53,865 bases of DNA from Vibrio brasiliensis LMG 20546 (lineage in GTDB: Bacteria > Pseudomonadota > Gammaproteobacteria > Enterobacterales > Vibrionaceae): NCBI RefSeq assembly GCF_000189255.1, contig NZ_AEVS01000040.1, positions 1-53,865 of the forward strand. Reading direction: 5' to 3'. The stretch's first letter is position 1. Every line of letters starts with the position of its first letter. The translations under genes were made by a program, and so were the position numbers. This document shows positions 1 to 8,419 of the stretch, one piece after another. The notes under the pieces are model-generated. The model searched no databases, was not told where the DNA came from, and worked only from the letters and a program-made list of their open reading frames with translations.

Positions 1-672
1 TCGACAGCAATTGATGAAAACAAGCTTCTGGCGCAACACCAGGTGTTGGTTAAGCGTATAGTCAATCAGCTACGAGCTCACGCCACATCTCACTGCAGCA
101 TCGAAGATATGCAGCAAATCGGTTTAATAGGTCTGCTGGAGGCAGGCCGTCGATATGGCAATATCGATGACCCTAACTTCCCTGCCTTTGCTGTGTGTCG
201 TATTCGCGGTGCAATTCTTGATGAATTGCGCCGTCTCGACTGGCGTTCACGCAAGACACGTCAACAAGCCCATGAGCTTAATGACGTGACTCGCGATCTG
301 ATGCGAAAACTTGGTCGCCAGCCCAGCGACGCGGAAATCATCAAAGCTTTAGGTACTGATGAACAGGACTATCTGGCGCGGCAAAATGCTTCACTGGCTG
401 GTGAAATGCAAAGCCTGGACCAGCTAATCGAGAGTGGCGTTGAAAGCCATATTGATGCCAGTTACGACGGTATGGCTCACGAGCAGACCCGTCGTAGCCT
501 CCAGGCTGCGCTAGACAAAATGCCACAACGGGAACAACTACTGTTAACCCTGTTTTATCAACACGAACTCAACCTTCACGAAATCGCCTTAGTTCTGAAC
601 CTGACGCCACCAAGGATCTGTCAGCTTCACAAACAAGCGTTAAAACAACTCAACCAATTTCTGTCCTGCTAG
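1..672 (+). CDS. lafS: Lateral flagellar sigma-28 factor LafS (FliA family), 5' end cut by window edge
   Basis: Directs RNA polymerase to late lateral-flagellar promoters. The frame is open from base 1, and the residues before the GTG at 43 (DENKLLAQHQVLVKRI) fit FliA region 1/2, so that GTG is internal and the true start lies off the window. Visible family segments are SIEDMQQIGLIGLLEAGRRY (region 2), CRIRGAILDELRRLDWRSR (region 2.4/3) and the C-terminal helix-turn-helix LTPPRICQLHKQAL (region 4). The stop is nine bases before the proton-type motA homologue. That linkage (lafS-lafT-lafU) is the reason for assigning it to the lateral rather than the polar system. Confidence 0.9.
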   Translation, partial: STAIDENKLLAQHQVLVKRIVNQLRAHATSHCSIEDMQQIGLIGLLEAGRRYGNIDDPNFPAFAVCRIRGAILDELRRLDWRSRKTRQQAHELNDVTRDLMRKLGRQPSDAEIIKALGTDEQDYLARQNASLAGEMQSLDQLIESGVESHIDASYDGMAHEQTRRSLQAALDKMPQREQLLLTLFYQHELNLHEIALVLNLTPPRICQLHKQALKQLNQFLSC

Positions 673-681
673 GAGTCACAA

Positions 682-1539
682 ATGCAAAAATTCTTTGGAG
701 CCATCACCGTCTTGTTGTGTGTCTTTGGCGGATATGTCTGGGCAGGAGGTAACCTCGGCGCCATCTGGCAACCTGCTGAGTACATGATCATCATAGGTGC
801 AGCCGCGGGGTCTCTGATCATCGGTAACCCACCCCAGGTTCTTAAGGAGATGCGCCGCCAGATTGGGCTGACCATCTCTGGTCCAAAAGAGGAACGCGAA
901 TACTGTATGGAGCTCATGGCTCTGATGCAAGTGCTGCTTGAAACCGTACGCAGTGGTGGTTTCAAATCTCTCGACAAACACATAGAGAACCCGGAACAGA
1001 GCCCTATTTTCAGCCGTTACCCTCTGGTAGCAAAAGATTATCGCCTGGTTTCTTTCATTACCGACAATCTGCGTTTAATGGCGATGGGACAAATGTCGCC
1101 TCATGAATTAGAGGGACTGCTAGAACAAGAAATTGATGCTATTCAGACTGACCTATTGCTGCCGTCCCGTTCAATGCAACGTACCGCTGAAGCCCTACCC
1201 GGCTTTGGTATTTTGGCGGCAGTGGGCGGAATTATCATCACGATGCAAGCAATAGACGGCTCAATCGCGTTAATTGGCTACCATGTTGCAGCAGCCCTTG
1301 TCGGAACTTTCGTCGGTATCTTTGGTTGTTATTGCTGTTTAGATCCACTCAGCAACGCGATGGCACAAAGAGTCAAAAGGGATATGACCGCATTCGAATG
1401 TGTCAGAGCAACCCTGGTGGCGTACGTGGCGAAAAAACCAACACTACTGGCGATTGATGCCGGCCGTAAACATATTCAGCTCGATATCAAGCCCACTTTT
1501 AACCAGATGGAGAAGTGGTTAGCTGAGCAGGAGGGATAA
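682..1539 (+). CDS. lafT: Lateral flagellar stator protein LafT (MotA homologue, proton type)
   Basis: Inner-membrane stator subunit that couples ion flow to rotation by contacting FliG. The 285-residue length suits H+-type MotA and exceeds that of Na+-type PomA. The TM3 signature [15 protein letters not shown] carries the conserved proline. Four hydrophobic segments are visible, two N-terminal and two around residues 170-220, with a large charged cytoplasmic loop between the pairs. A ribosome site (AGGAG) precedes the ATG. The stop codon overlaps the start of the motB homologue by one base (TAATG), implying coupled translation and equal supply of both subunits. Confidence 0.95.
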   Translation: MQKFFGAITVLLCVFGGYVWAGGNLGAIWQPAEYMIIIGAAAGSLIIGNPPQVLKEMRRQIGLTISGPKEEREYCMELMALMQVLLETVRSGGFKSLDKHIENPEQSPIFSRYPLVAKDYRLVSFITDNLRLMAMGQMSPHELEGLLEQEIDAIQTDLLLPSRSMQRTAEALPGFGILAAVGGIIITMQAIDGSIALIGYHVAAALVGTFVGIFGCYCCLDPLSNAMAQRVKRDMTAFECVRATLVAYVAKKPTLLAIDAGRKHIQLDIKPTFNQMEKWLAEQEG

Positions 1540-2531
1540 TGCAAAGACAAGAACAGGTGGTGTTCAAACGGAGTAAGAAACACGACCATGAGCCGCACCA
1601 TGGCGGCGCGTGGAAAGTGGCCTTTGCCGACTTTATGATTGCGCTAATGGCACTGTTTTTAGTGTTATGGGTCATGCAAGTGGTTGATAAAGAAGAGCGT
1701 AAGGCGATCGTTGCTCACCTGCACAGTTCAAGCGTGTTTGATAAAAGCTACGGCAATCCTTTTGATACATCGCAGAGTATTTCTCCGATTGATCTCGCGT
1801 CTGATTCCTCAGTACCAAGCCGTCATGATTCAACCCATACGGTTAACTCATTTTTCGATGGCGATGGTGATGGTCCGGAAACTGACTCCTTGATTCCGGG
1901 GACATTTGATACTCAGGAGAGACTGGCTGCGCTAGCCAAGGTCATTGAAGAGGCTGTTCGTCAGAGTAGCGCTCAGGGCAACGTCAACGTCACCGTGACA
2001 CCGCAAGGCTTGCGTGTCGTGCTGCAAGACGACTACAAGCAGCATATGTTTAGTCGTGGTGGTGCGGAACTAACACCTTTTTTCGAGGATCTGCTGCTTG
2101 CTCTGGCCCCCGTGTTCAAACGTGTGGTTAATCCTATCATTATTAGCGGTCATACCGATTCGACCCAGTTTAAGCATCGTTTTAAACAAGCTTCTAACTG
2201 GGAACTGTCAGCATCACGAGCTAATGTCGCACGGGTAACGTTAGTTTCTGGGGGAATGCCTGATGAGCGAGTATTACAAGTGACGGGGATGTCCGATCGC
2301 GCTCTGCTCAATAATGATGATCCTGAATCGAGTGAGAACCGTCGCATAGAGCTGTTTGTCCTCACGACTCCTGCAGCTCAGGTACTGCAGACCCTGTTTG
2401 GTGAACAGAACAACGGTGAACTACAGAAAGCTCGCGAGAAAGCGCGTTTTAACCAGCCTGTAATCCGACAGGAGCTGATTCACCACAACTCAGAAGTTGC
2501 TAACCAGTCAGCGCAACTCCAAGACCTTTAA
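1539..2531 (+). CDS. lafU: Lateral flagellar stator protein LafU (MotB homologue)
   Basis: Stator partner of LafT, anchored to peptidoglycan. A short basic N-terminus precedes one transmembrane helix containing the ion-binding aspartate in FADFM (Asp31). The C-terminal OmpA/MotB domain includes ISGHTDST, the [10 protein letters not shown] stretch and the [10 protein letters not shown] end. Length is 330 residues. Proton use is inferred from overall MotA/MotB rather than PomA/PomB similarity. It is the last recognised gene of the rightward sigma/stator unit. Confidence 0.94.
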   Translation: MQRQEQVVFKRSKKHDHEPHHGGAWKVAFADFMIALMALFLVLWVMQVVDKEERKAIVAHLHSSSVFDKSYGNPFDTSQSISPIDLASDSSVPSRHDSTHTVNSFFDGDGDGPETDSLIPGTFDTQERLAALAKVIEEAVRQSSAQGNVNVTVTPQGLRVVLQDDYKQHMFSRGGAELTPFFEDLLLALAPVFKRVVNPIIISGHTDSTQFKHRFKQASNWELSASRANVARVTLVSGGMPDERVLQVTGMSDRALLNNDDPESSENRRIELFVLTTPAAQVLQTLFGEQNNGELQKAREKARFNQPVIRQELIHHNSEVANQSAQLQDL

Positions 2532-2593
2532 CACTGTGCCAGACGGCTGGCTGACCCTAGTAGCCTCTGGCCAAGCAGATTAAATAGATACTC

Positions 2594-2881
2594 ATGCCTC
2601 AACATTCAGTCAAAAAAGCTAAAAAAGACGGTTTAAAGAAAGCCTTCTTATGGCTCATTATCATCGACTATATGTTGCTCACGCTGTTTCTGAGTCAGTT
2701 GTATAACATGACTCTCGATGCGGGAACGGGCATCAGCACACTCTTGCTGCTCTACAATGTGCTACTGACCTTTCTCTGTTTTCAGAGAACCAGTAACCAG
2801 GAAGCCCACATTATTTACCCGACCCTATCGGCAACCTTGCTGGCCTTTGTCTGTTTTCTCTATTACTTTTTTCTTATCTAG
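2594..2881 (+). CDS. Small hydrophobic membrane protein, unknown function
   Basis: Not recognised. The 95 residues start with a Lys-rich segment (VKKAKKDGLKKAF) followed by three likely membrane helices at about 16-38, 45-62 and 74-95, ending directly in FFLI. No clear ribosome site precedes the ATG, so the start is uncertain. It lies 62 bp downstream of lafU on the same strand and converges with the putative immunity gene across ~115 bp. The codon composition resembles the flagellar neighbours more than the AT-rich cargo. It could be a lateral-flagellar accessory protein or part of the inserted cargo; nothing decides between these. Confidence 0.6.
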   Translation: MPQHSVKKAKKDGLKKAFLWLIIIDYMLLTLFLSQLYNMTLDAGTGISTLLLLYNVLLTFLCFQRTSNQEAHIIYPTLSATLLAFVCFLYYFFLI

Positions 2882-2912
2882 GAAGTTGGTATCCACTGCT
2901 CCGGCCGCCGCC

Positions 2913-2928
2913 TGATGTAATCACATCA
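2913..2928. other. Inverted repeat between convergent genes
   Basis: Perfect 6-bp arms TGATGT/ACATCA separated by AATC, in the gap between the small membrane protein and the immunity-like gene. There is no GC-rich stem or adjacent T-tract, so it does not look like an intrinsic terminator. It could be an operator or chance. Confidence 0.3.
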
Positions 2929-2997
2929 TGATTAGATTAACCGTGTTATTCAAATGCAGACACATTATAGGGGCAATGGGTTGACACAATTGATACA

Positions 2998-3501
2998 TTA
3001 CAAGCCCCCTATATTCATATAGAAGCTAAGTCTGTTAGTGTACAAACCTTCGTATAGATCATAAGTATCAAGAGAGAAATCATACTCGACTGACTCTGTA
3101 GGGCTTGTTATCACAATACTATCTCGTAAAAATAAGCCAGACTTCAACAATTCAACCAAAGAAACAGCAATATCGTTATTAACTTTTAGATTGTGCTTAT
3201 TTTTAATTTGATCAAATATATTTAAAAAGTTATTAACTTTATCAATATAGTTTCTACCATTGAAATAATAATCTATCTGAACATTCGTCATAAGACATGT
3301 TTTCTGTTCTATAATTGCCATCCCCCCTGTATCATAAATAATAAACTGCCTTACAGTAGGCTCTTTGCTATCTTTATCAACAGAAAACAGCTCTTTCACT
3401 AGAAAGTCTGACTTAATATCGATAAAAGGTTCACTACAAGTAGATTTAGCACTTGAATAAAACGAAGTAAGTAAAAGTAATGCTACCCAAAAGAATTTCA
3501 T
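2998..3501 (-). CDS. Secreted small protein, probable immunity protein for the adjacent effector
   Basis: No family recognised. The 167 residues begin with a Sec signal peptide (KFFWVALLLLTSFYSSA) with likely cleavage after SSA, giving a periplasmic protein with no lipobox. The mature part is acidic/polar with two cysteines (near residues 22 and 58). The gene starts nine bases after the PAAR/M15 gene stops, on the same strand. That is the usual order for a secreted toxin and its cognate immunity protein, and a periplasmic location suits protection against a peptidoglycan-cleaving enzyme. Base composition is strikingly AT-rich compared with the flanking flagellar genes, a sign of recent acquisition. 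The immunity role is inferred from context only. Confidence 0.6.
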   Translation of the reverse strand: MKFFWVALLLLTSFYSSAKSTCSEPFIDIKSDFLVKELFSVDKDSKEPTVRQFIIYDTGGMAIIEQKTCLMTNVQIDYYFNGRNYIDKVNNFLNIFDQIKNKHNLKVNNDIAVSLVELLKSGLFLRDSIVITSPTESVEYDFSLDTYDLYEGLYTNRLSFYMNIGGL

Positions 3502-3510
3502 TGAGAGCTC

Positions 3511-4854
3511 CTATATATCAACTTCTATGTGCCAGCATCTATTAGATTTATTTGTCTCATCAATAAACCTCAGTTTCCCTTCATGTTTCATAATTCTAAA
3601 CTGATTAGAAATCTTATCAATTAGTGATTTGTCGTGATTATTTAAATTCAACATCGAGTTTACTCCCAAATCAATAATATTAACCTTTTCGTATTCATCG
3701 AAAGTTGTGCAGTGTTTAGACACTTTTTCTCCTTTTCTCAAAAGGCTTTCAATTTTTTTTGCCATGAGATCAATAACATTCGTTGCATTGTGATTTTCTT
3801 TATAAACTGTAAGCACTTTGTCACCCGCTCGTCCATAGAGTCTGAATTGGCTTTCTAAATCTTGCTTAGCGTTTCGATACATTACCCTAGCCTGTTCGTC
3901 AGGTGTTCTTAAAGTACTTGTAATGACCGCATGCTTTGCTCCTGCCCTTGAAAATGCCAGCCTAATGATTTCAATAGACTTCTGGCTTACTACTCTCTTA
4001 TCGGCGGGTAAATCTTCTTTATATGTCACAACAACAGAATCAATCGATCTTTGGTATTCCCAACCTTCAACCAACGCTTCATCTAAACCCAATAACGTTC
4101 CTTGTCCAACGATTCCGTCAATGGTGCCTACTTGGTATGCCAGATGGGTATTGTTTGTCTCTTGGTACTCTTTCTGGAACTGTTCGACTTGTCGTTTTGT
4201 TGTTGGACCGAAATCTCCATCAGCGCCTGCATTACCAAAATCAAAGCCCAGTTTTATCAAAGCTTGCTGAATATATTCAACCTCTTGCCCGCGTGCGCCA
4301 CTTTTATATGAATGAGATTCACGATTAGCAAGTTTGTCCAGAGTCAGAGATTGTTTGAGGAGCGGAGACTTTAACCTCAGTGCTTTAACAACTTCAGGTT
4401 TAGATTTCAGTTCCTGAGCACCTTGCCGACTGGCTGGTGAAGACGGTGGCGCAGCTGAACCCTCTTCTGCTAAGGCGTTCACCATACTCTGATAAGTAGC
4501 ATCCATCTCTTGCGTACTCGCATGAGGTTTAAACCCGTGAATCTGGCCATCAACTTTAGAAAATCTCATCGCACTGGCGGATGCAATCAGGGTATTGGAG
4601 CCTTCAGGGCAACCACACATGACTAAGTCGCCGTCTAGCGCCGCCTGAACGTTATCGATAAAAACATCCCATCTTTCGATCGGGACAATTTTTCCCCAGC
4701 CCTTTTCGCATATAGGACATGTTGCGATCATCTCTATCTGGGTGGCTCCCTCGCCGACAAGCATAACGTTGCCAAGCCCTTGAGTAACAACACCTCCGGT
4801 CGTGGTGCTGTCTCCTTTATGAATTAAACCTCGTCCACCTACTTGTGCTGACAT
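3511..4854 (-). CDS. PAAR / peptidoglycan-binding / M15-like peptidase protein, probable T6SS effector
   Basis: Probable type VI spike-tip effector attacking peptidoglycan. Start chosen at ATG 4854 (447 aa) because AGAGAGG sits just upstream; an ATG at 4881 would add nine residues without better support. Residues 1-90 look like a PAAR-type domain (KGDSTTTGG; Cys pairs CPIC and CGC at 46/49 and 80/82, perhaps metal-binding). Residues ~182-262 form a PG_binding_1 domain (EYIQQALIKLGF, DGDFGPTT, IDGIVGQGT). The C-terminus resembles M15 D,D-carboxypeptidases: TLRTPDEQA at ~314-322, then likely zinc ligands His381 (SKH), Asp395 (IDLG) and His442 (WHIE). The toxin half is more AT-rich than the PAAR half. 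No vgrG, hcp or other T6SS gene is in the window, so it would be an orphan cargo. Confidence 0.75.
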   Translation of the reverse strand: MSAQVGGRGLIHKGDSTTTGGVVTQGLGNVMLVGEGATQIEMIATCPICEKGWGKIVPIERWDVFIDNVQAALDGDLVMCGCPEGSNTLIASASAMRFSKVDGQIHGFKPHASTQEMDATYQSMVNALAEEGSAAPPSSPASRQGAQELKSKPEVVKALRLKSPLLKQSLTLDKLANRESHSYKSGARGQEVEYIQQALIKLGFDFGNAGADGDFGPTTKRQVEQFQKEYQETNNTHLAYQVGTIDGIVGQGTLLGLDEALVEGWEYQRSIDSVVVTYKEDLPADKRVVSQKSIEIIRLAFSRAGAKHAVITSTLRTPDEQARVMYRNAKQDLESQFRLYGRAGDKVLTVYKENHNATNVIDLMAKKIESLLRKGEKVSKHCTTFDEYEKVNIIDLGVNSMLNLNNHDKSLIDKISNQFRIMKHEGKLRFIDETNKSNRCWHIEVDI

Positions 4855-5069
4855 AAACGCCTCTCTTAAGCAAAGAGCCATAATTTATACAGAACGACAC
4901 TATGCAACCTAAGTCACACAATTAAGGTGATTAATATAGGAACTAAACGGGCTGGAAATGTATCAATTGGGAAATAGATCCTGGAAAGGCGTTTTTTCTT
5001 AATTGAGAAAGGAGGTATGCCTGATTCGTCATGATTAACTCTTCACACATACCAAGTATCAGGTAAGTA
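4855..5069. other. Gap between flagellin-like gene and effector gene
   Basis: Upstream of the effector on the minus strand. A TATAAA-like -10 (before TTATGG) and a loosely spaced TTGCAT could form a weak promoter, but the spacing is poor. No convincing terminator separates the flagellin-like gene from the effector, so read-through from the flg operon is possible. Confidence 0.35.
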
Positions 5070-6116
5070 CTAACTGCGCAACAATGCGACCACAGAATGG
5101 CGCTTTACGTTGGCCTGAGCATTGAGGGCTGAAAAGGCATTGGAAAAAGTTGCCTCGCTCGAGGTGAATTGCTCCAGCTTACTGTTTACCTGGTCTGGAC
5201 TAAGCACGTTTGACTGACGTGAAATTTGCGCCATTTGTGCACTAAGCTCTGAACCTATGCTTTTGCTCTCACTCAGTCCAACTTGAACCTGACGCAGATA
5301 CTGATTCACTTTAACAATGGTCTGCTTAATGCCATCGCGCGACGCGAGGTCAAAATTCAATTCAGCGATCCCTTCAGGCTCCGGCTTTATCGTCATCATA
5401 TTTGACTGTCCGGCAGGAAAGCGGTGCCCCTGCCCTGTCACCATAACTTTACTCTGCATCTGCTGAAACTGCTTCTCAGAAGATTCAAATAGTACGGTGC
5501 CATCATCACTCAGCGACGCTCGAAGACCTAGCGGCACCAGACTGCGATCTAACATTTTCACTGTCTGTTTCCCGTCTGAGCGACCGTCGAACTGAATCAT
5601 CACTGATTTGCCATTAGGGAAATCTAGCCGGATCTGTTCCGCTTTATCACTTAAGCGATGAACATTAAGCCCGGGTATAGAAAAACGGCGCATATCGGCT
5701 CGGTCTAAGTTGAGCTTCAATTGGTTATCAATAACTTTACTGCCTTCAAACCGCGCTGCATCGAGGATTTGTTCGATATTGTCTTTGGCGCGAACCAGAC
5801 CTTGTTGCAAGTCAGTGTTATTTGATGCACCAGCATTCATTGCCTGAGTCAGGCCCTTCTTGATTGCCGTAAGCTCACCACCGATGGCGTGAAGCGACTT
5901 GTAAGCGATCTGAACTGAAGTTGCGTTCCGTTGCCCTTGAGTAAGCAAAACACCAGACACCGAAAACGATGCTGGTGCCTGTGGTTGGGCCGTAACTGAG
6001 CGAGGTATAGTCTGACTTGCTGACTCCGATGAAGAGCGAGGCGGTGATATTGGTGCCTGCTCCGAGTTTGTCAGTCGAACATTATGAGGACGAACCTCAA
6101 CGGTACTCATTACCAT
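5070..6116 (-). CDS. Flagellin-related protein of unknown role, downstream of flgL
   Basis: 348 residues. The first ~50 are Pro/Ser-rich (low complexity). Residues ~60-135 resemble the inner part of a flagellin N-terminal region: a long helix, then a stretch ending NIEQILDAARFEGSKVID, comparable to the ...EIDRIA..T.FNGTKLLDG segment of flagellins. A central beta-rich insert follows. The C-terminal helices (from VNQYLRQVQVGLSESKSIG to the final ANVKRHSVVALLRS) resemble flagellin D1/D0 ends. The canonical N-terminal D0 helix appears to be missing or replaced. It is the last gene of the leftward flagellar operon, 17 bp after flgL; AGGA lies 8 nt before the ATG. It may be a minor filament, junction or hook-associated component; the function is not established here. 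Confidence 0.65.
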   Translation of the reverse strand: MVMSTVEVRPHNVRLTNSEQAPISPPRSSSESASQTIPRSVTAQPQAPASFSVSGVLLTQGQRNATSVQIAYKSLHAIGGELTAIKKGLTQAMNAGASNNTDLQQGLVRAKDNIEQILDAARFEGSKVIDNQLKLNLDRADMRRFSIPGLNVHRLSDKAEQIRLDFPNGKSVMIQFDGRSDGKQTVKMLDRSLVPLGLRASLSDDGTVLFESSEKQFQQMQSKVMVTGQGHRFPAGQSNMMTIKPEPEGIAELNFDLASRDGIKQTIVKVNQYLRQVQVGLSESKSIGSELSAQMAQISRQSNVLSPDQVNSKLEQFTSSEATFSNAFSALNAQANVKRHSVVALLRS

Positions 6117-6133
6117 AGCGAAATTCCTGTCAG

Positions 6134-7030
6134 CTAGATTCGATTAAACAGACTCAAATCATTGATTTTCATGTAGCTGGCCTGAGTCGCCTGGAGCGCT
6201 GCCATATAATTACTTAAGCGCACTGAAGCCTCACCATAATCAAGTGCGGACAGGTCACTGGTCACTTTATCAACAAACAGTTTATTCTCACCGTGAGCGC
6301 TATCCATCAGATCAAGGTTGTTATGACGACCACCTAGCTCAGTCAGAGCACTCAGGACATTACCTGAAGTTGACTCAATAGCGTTTAAACTGGACTCTAC
6401 CGTAGTACGAAATGCTGCAGTGGGTGCTTTAAACTCAGCAATCAAGTCATCTAGCTGATTAAGAACATTGTTACCACCCAGATCGAGAATCTCTTCGGCG
6501 GTCATGTTTGCTTCCATGCTAACGCCTTTAGCTACGGTTACCACACGTTTGTCATTATTACCTTCGATAACATAACTGCCACTGGCGTTAGATAGTGCTG
6601 CAGTGTCGGTTTTGGTGCCTGAAAATAGATAACGCCCCTCTTCATCCTGAGCGTTGAACGAAGAAACAATTGAAGAGCGCAAGCTCTCCAGTTCCGTGAT
6701 GATGCCTACACGGTCATCGTCGGTCAAAGTACCGTTTGCGCCCCACAGAACGAGATCATTGATGCTTTTCAGGCTTTCATTTACTGAGTCTAAGTGGACT
6801 TCCTGACTCGATAACGCTGTCTTGACGTTAGCGATGTTAGATTGATACTGATTGATTGCCGACCCTTCACGATCAAGGTTCAACAACTGGATAGAGGCCA
6901 TAGGATCATCAGATAACTTAGTTAAGCGATCGCTGGTTGCCATCTGTTGCATCACTTGCCCCAGGCCTGCGTTATTCAGTTGCAGGCTTTGCAGCATCAT
7001 TTGGCTAAATTGAGTATCACTAATTCGCAT
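6134..7030 (-). CDS. flgL: Flagellar hook-filament junction protein FlgL (lateral)
   Basis: HAP3 links the hook (through FlgK) to the filament. The N-terminus RISDTQFSQMMLQSLQLNN and the helix LTKLSDDPMASIQLLNLDRE match FlgL. The body carries the usual GRYLFSGTKTDTAAL motif, and the end (YMAALQATQASYMKIN, LSLFNRI) is the flagellin-type C-terminal helix. The 298 residues are within the family range. It follows flgK by 15 bp in the leftward operon. Confidence 0.94.
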   Translation of the reverse strand: MRISDTQFSQMMLQSLQLNNAGLGQVMQQMATSDRLTKLSDDPMASIQLLNLDREGSAINQYQSNIANVKTALSSQEVHLDSVNESLKSINDLVLWGANGTLTDDDRVGIITELESLRSSIVSSFNAQDEEGRYLFSGTKTDTAALSNASGSYVIEGNNDKRVVTVAKGVSMEANMTAEEILDLGGNNVLNQLDDLIAEFKAPTAAFRTTVESSLNAIESTSGNVLSALTELGGRHNNLDLMDSAHGENKLFVDKVTSDLSALDYGEASVRLSNYMAALQATQASYMKINDLSLFNRI

Positions 7031-7045
7031 AAATGTTCCCTATCT

Positions 7046-8419
7046 CTAAAATAGCTTGAGTACAGAATCAAACAGCTGATTGGCTGTACTGATCACTTTC
7101 ATATTGGCGTTGTGCGCATTGGCAAAGGTCATCAGGTTAGCCGCTTCTTCGTCGCTGTTCACAGCACTAACATTGTCACGCGCCGCAATCGCCTGCTGAT
7201 TAATCGCTAACTTGGCTTGGTAATCTGCATCGGCCTGACGCGCTTTAATTGCGGTTTCACCCACCATAGCGGTAAAGGCATCATTGAGGCTCAGCGAACC
7301 AAAACCTGTTACCGTAACCGCTTTGTTACTGATGGCGATAAGTGCGTCTAAGGTATCAGCGTTGCCGGGGTTACCATCACCAGACAGGGCGAGCTCATCC
7401 GGATCAATACCTGTCACGGTAAGGCTTGAAGCAGGGTTGGCAGGATCGTAACTAAACAGCGCGCTGCCCGCATTACCATTAAGGTCGGTACCTGTTGCCA
7501 GTACATTGTTGAACTCATCAGCAAGCGCCTTCGCCATATCATTGATAGCAACCTGATAAGGCTTTAACACCTCTGTTTGGAAATCATTGATGGCGCCGAT
7601 TTGTCCACCTGTTGAACCTGTAATCGCAAAGCTTTGGTTGCCAAATTCGACCTGCATATCAGCCAGATACGCATCACTAGGGTCTGGCACGGCTTTAAGC
7701 TGGCCAGCATCGCTCCCCATGACCAGAGGCTGACCTGACGCTAAGGTTACCTGAAGGCTACCATCAGCCTGTGCCGTGGTTTTTACTTCAACGACTTTGG
7801 ACAGTTCGCCGATCAGGGCGTCACGTTCATCCATTAACTGCGCTGGATTGCCACCCGTTCCCTGCATCTCAACAATCTGTTTGTTCACGTCAGCAATGTT
7901 TGTCATCAGACTATTTGCATGGGACACCGCAGCACTGCGCTGATCACTCATGTCTTTGTGCTGGTTATGCAGCGACTCAGTCAAGGTATTAAAACGACGT
8001 GATAACGCCTCTGCTTCATTAATGATCTGTTGACGATAAGGAATCGACTCAGGCTTTACCGTCGCATCATTGAGGGCAGAAAATAGCGTATCCAGACCCG
8101 CCGACAAGCTGAAACCATCAGCGCCAAGTGTGTTCTCTAACTGGCTCATGTTGGTGGTATAGCGGGTCGCATAAGCAGAAAGGCTATTGGTCGACCAGGT
8201 TTGTTGGATCAGAAACTGGTCAGTGACACGGCGAATACTCGCCACTTCAACACCCATGCCAGCACTTAACTTGTCATATTTCCCTGCACCCACCGAGGTC
8301 ATCATCGCCTGCTGGCGACTGTATCCCGGAGTGTTAATATTGGAGACGTTCTGCGCTGTCACATCCAGTGCGACGCGATTTGCATTAAGGCCCGATAAGG
8401 CAATATTAACCAAATTCAT
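7046..8419 (-). CDS. flgK: Flagellar hook-associated protein FlgK (lateral)
   Basis: HAP1, the first junction ring on the hook tip. The N-terminal rod/hook signature (ALSGLNANRVALDVTAQNVS then NINTPGYSRQQ) is clear. So is the C-terminal helix pair with SDEEAANLMTFANAHNANMK and VISTANQLFDSVLKLF. At 457 residues it is short for the family, consistent with a lateral paralogue. Its ATG immediately follows the flgJ stop, implying coupled translation. Confidence 0.95.
   Translation of the reverse strand: MNLVNIALSGLNANRVALDVTAQNVSNINTPGYSRQQAMMTSVGAGKYDKLSAGMGVEVASIRRVTDQFLIQQTWSTNSLSAYATRYTTNMSQLENTLGADGFSLSAGLDTLFSALNDATVKPESIPYRQQIINEAEALSRRFNTLTESLHNQHKDMSDQRSAAVSHANSLMTNIADVNKQIVEMQGTGGNPAQLMDERDALIGELSKVVEVKTTAQADGSLQVTLASGQPLVMGSDAGQLKAVPDPSDAYLADMQVEFGNQSFAITGSTGGQIGAINDFQTEVLKPYQVAINDMAKALADEFNNVLATGTDLNGNAGSALFSYDPANPASSLTVTGIDPDELALSGDGNPGNADTLDALIAISNKAVTVTGFGSLSLNDAFTAMVGETAIKARQADADYQAKLAINQQAIAARDNVSAVNSDEEAANLMTFANAHNANMKVISTANQLFDSVLKLF

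Noticed and set aside
43-45. GTG as the start of lafS
   Set aside because: The frame is open to base 1 and the upstream residues look like FliA, so the gene is truncated by the window edge.
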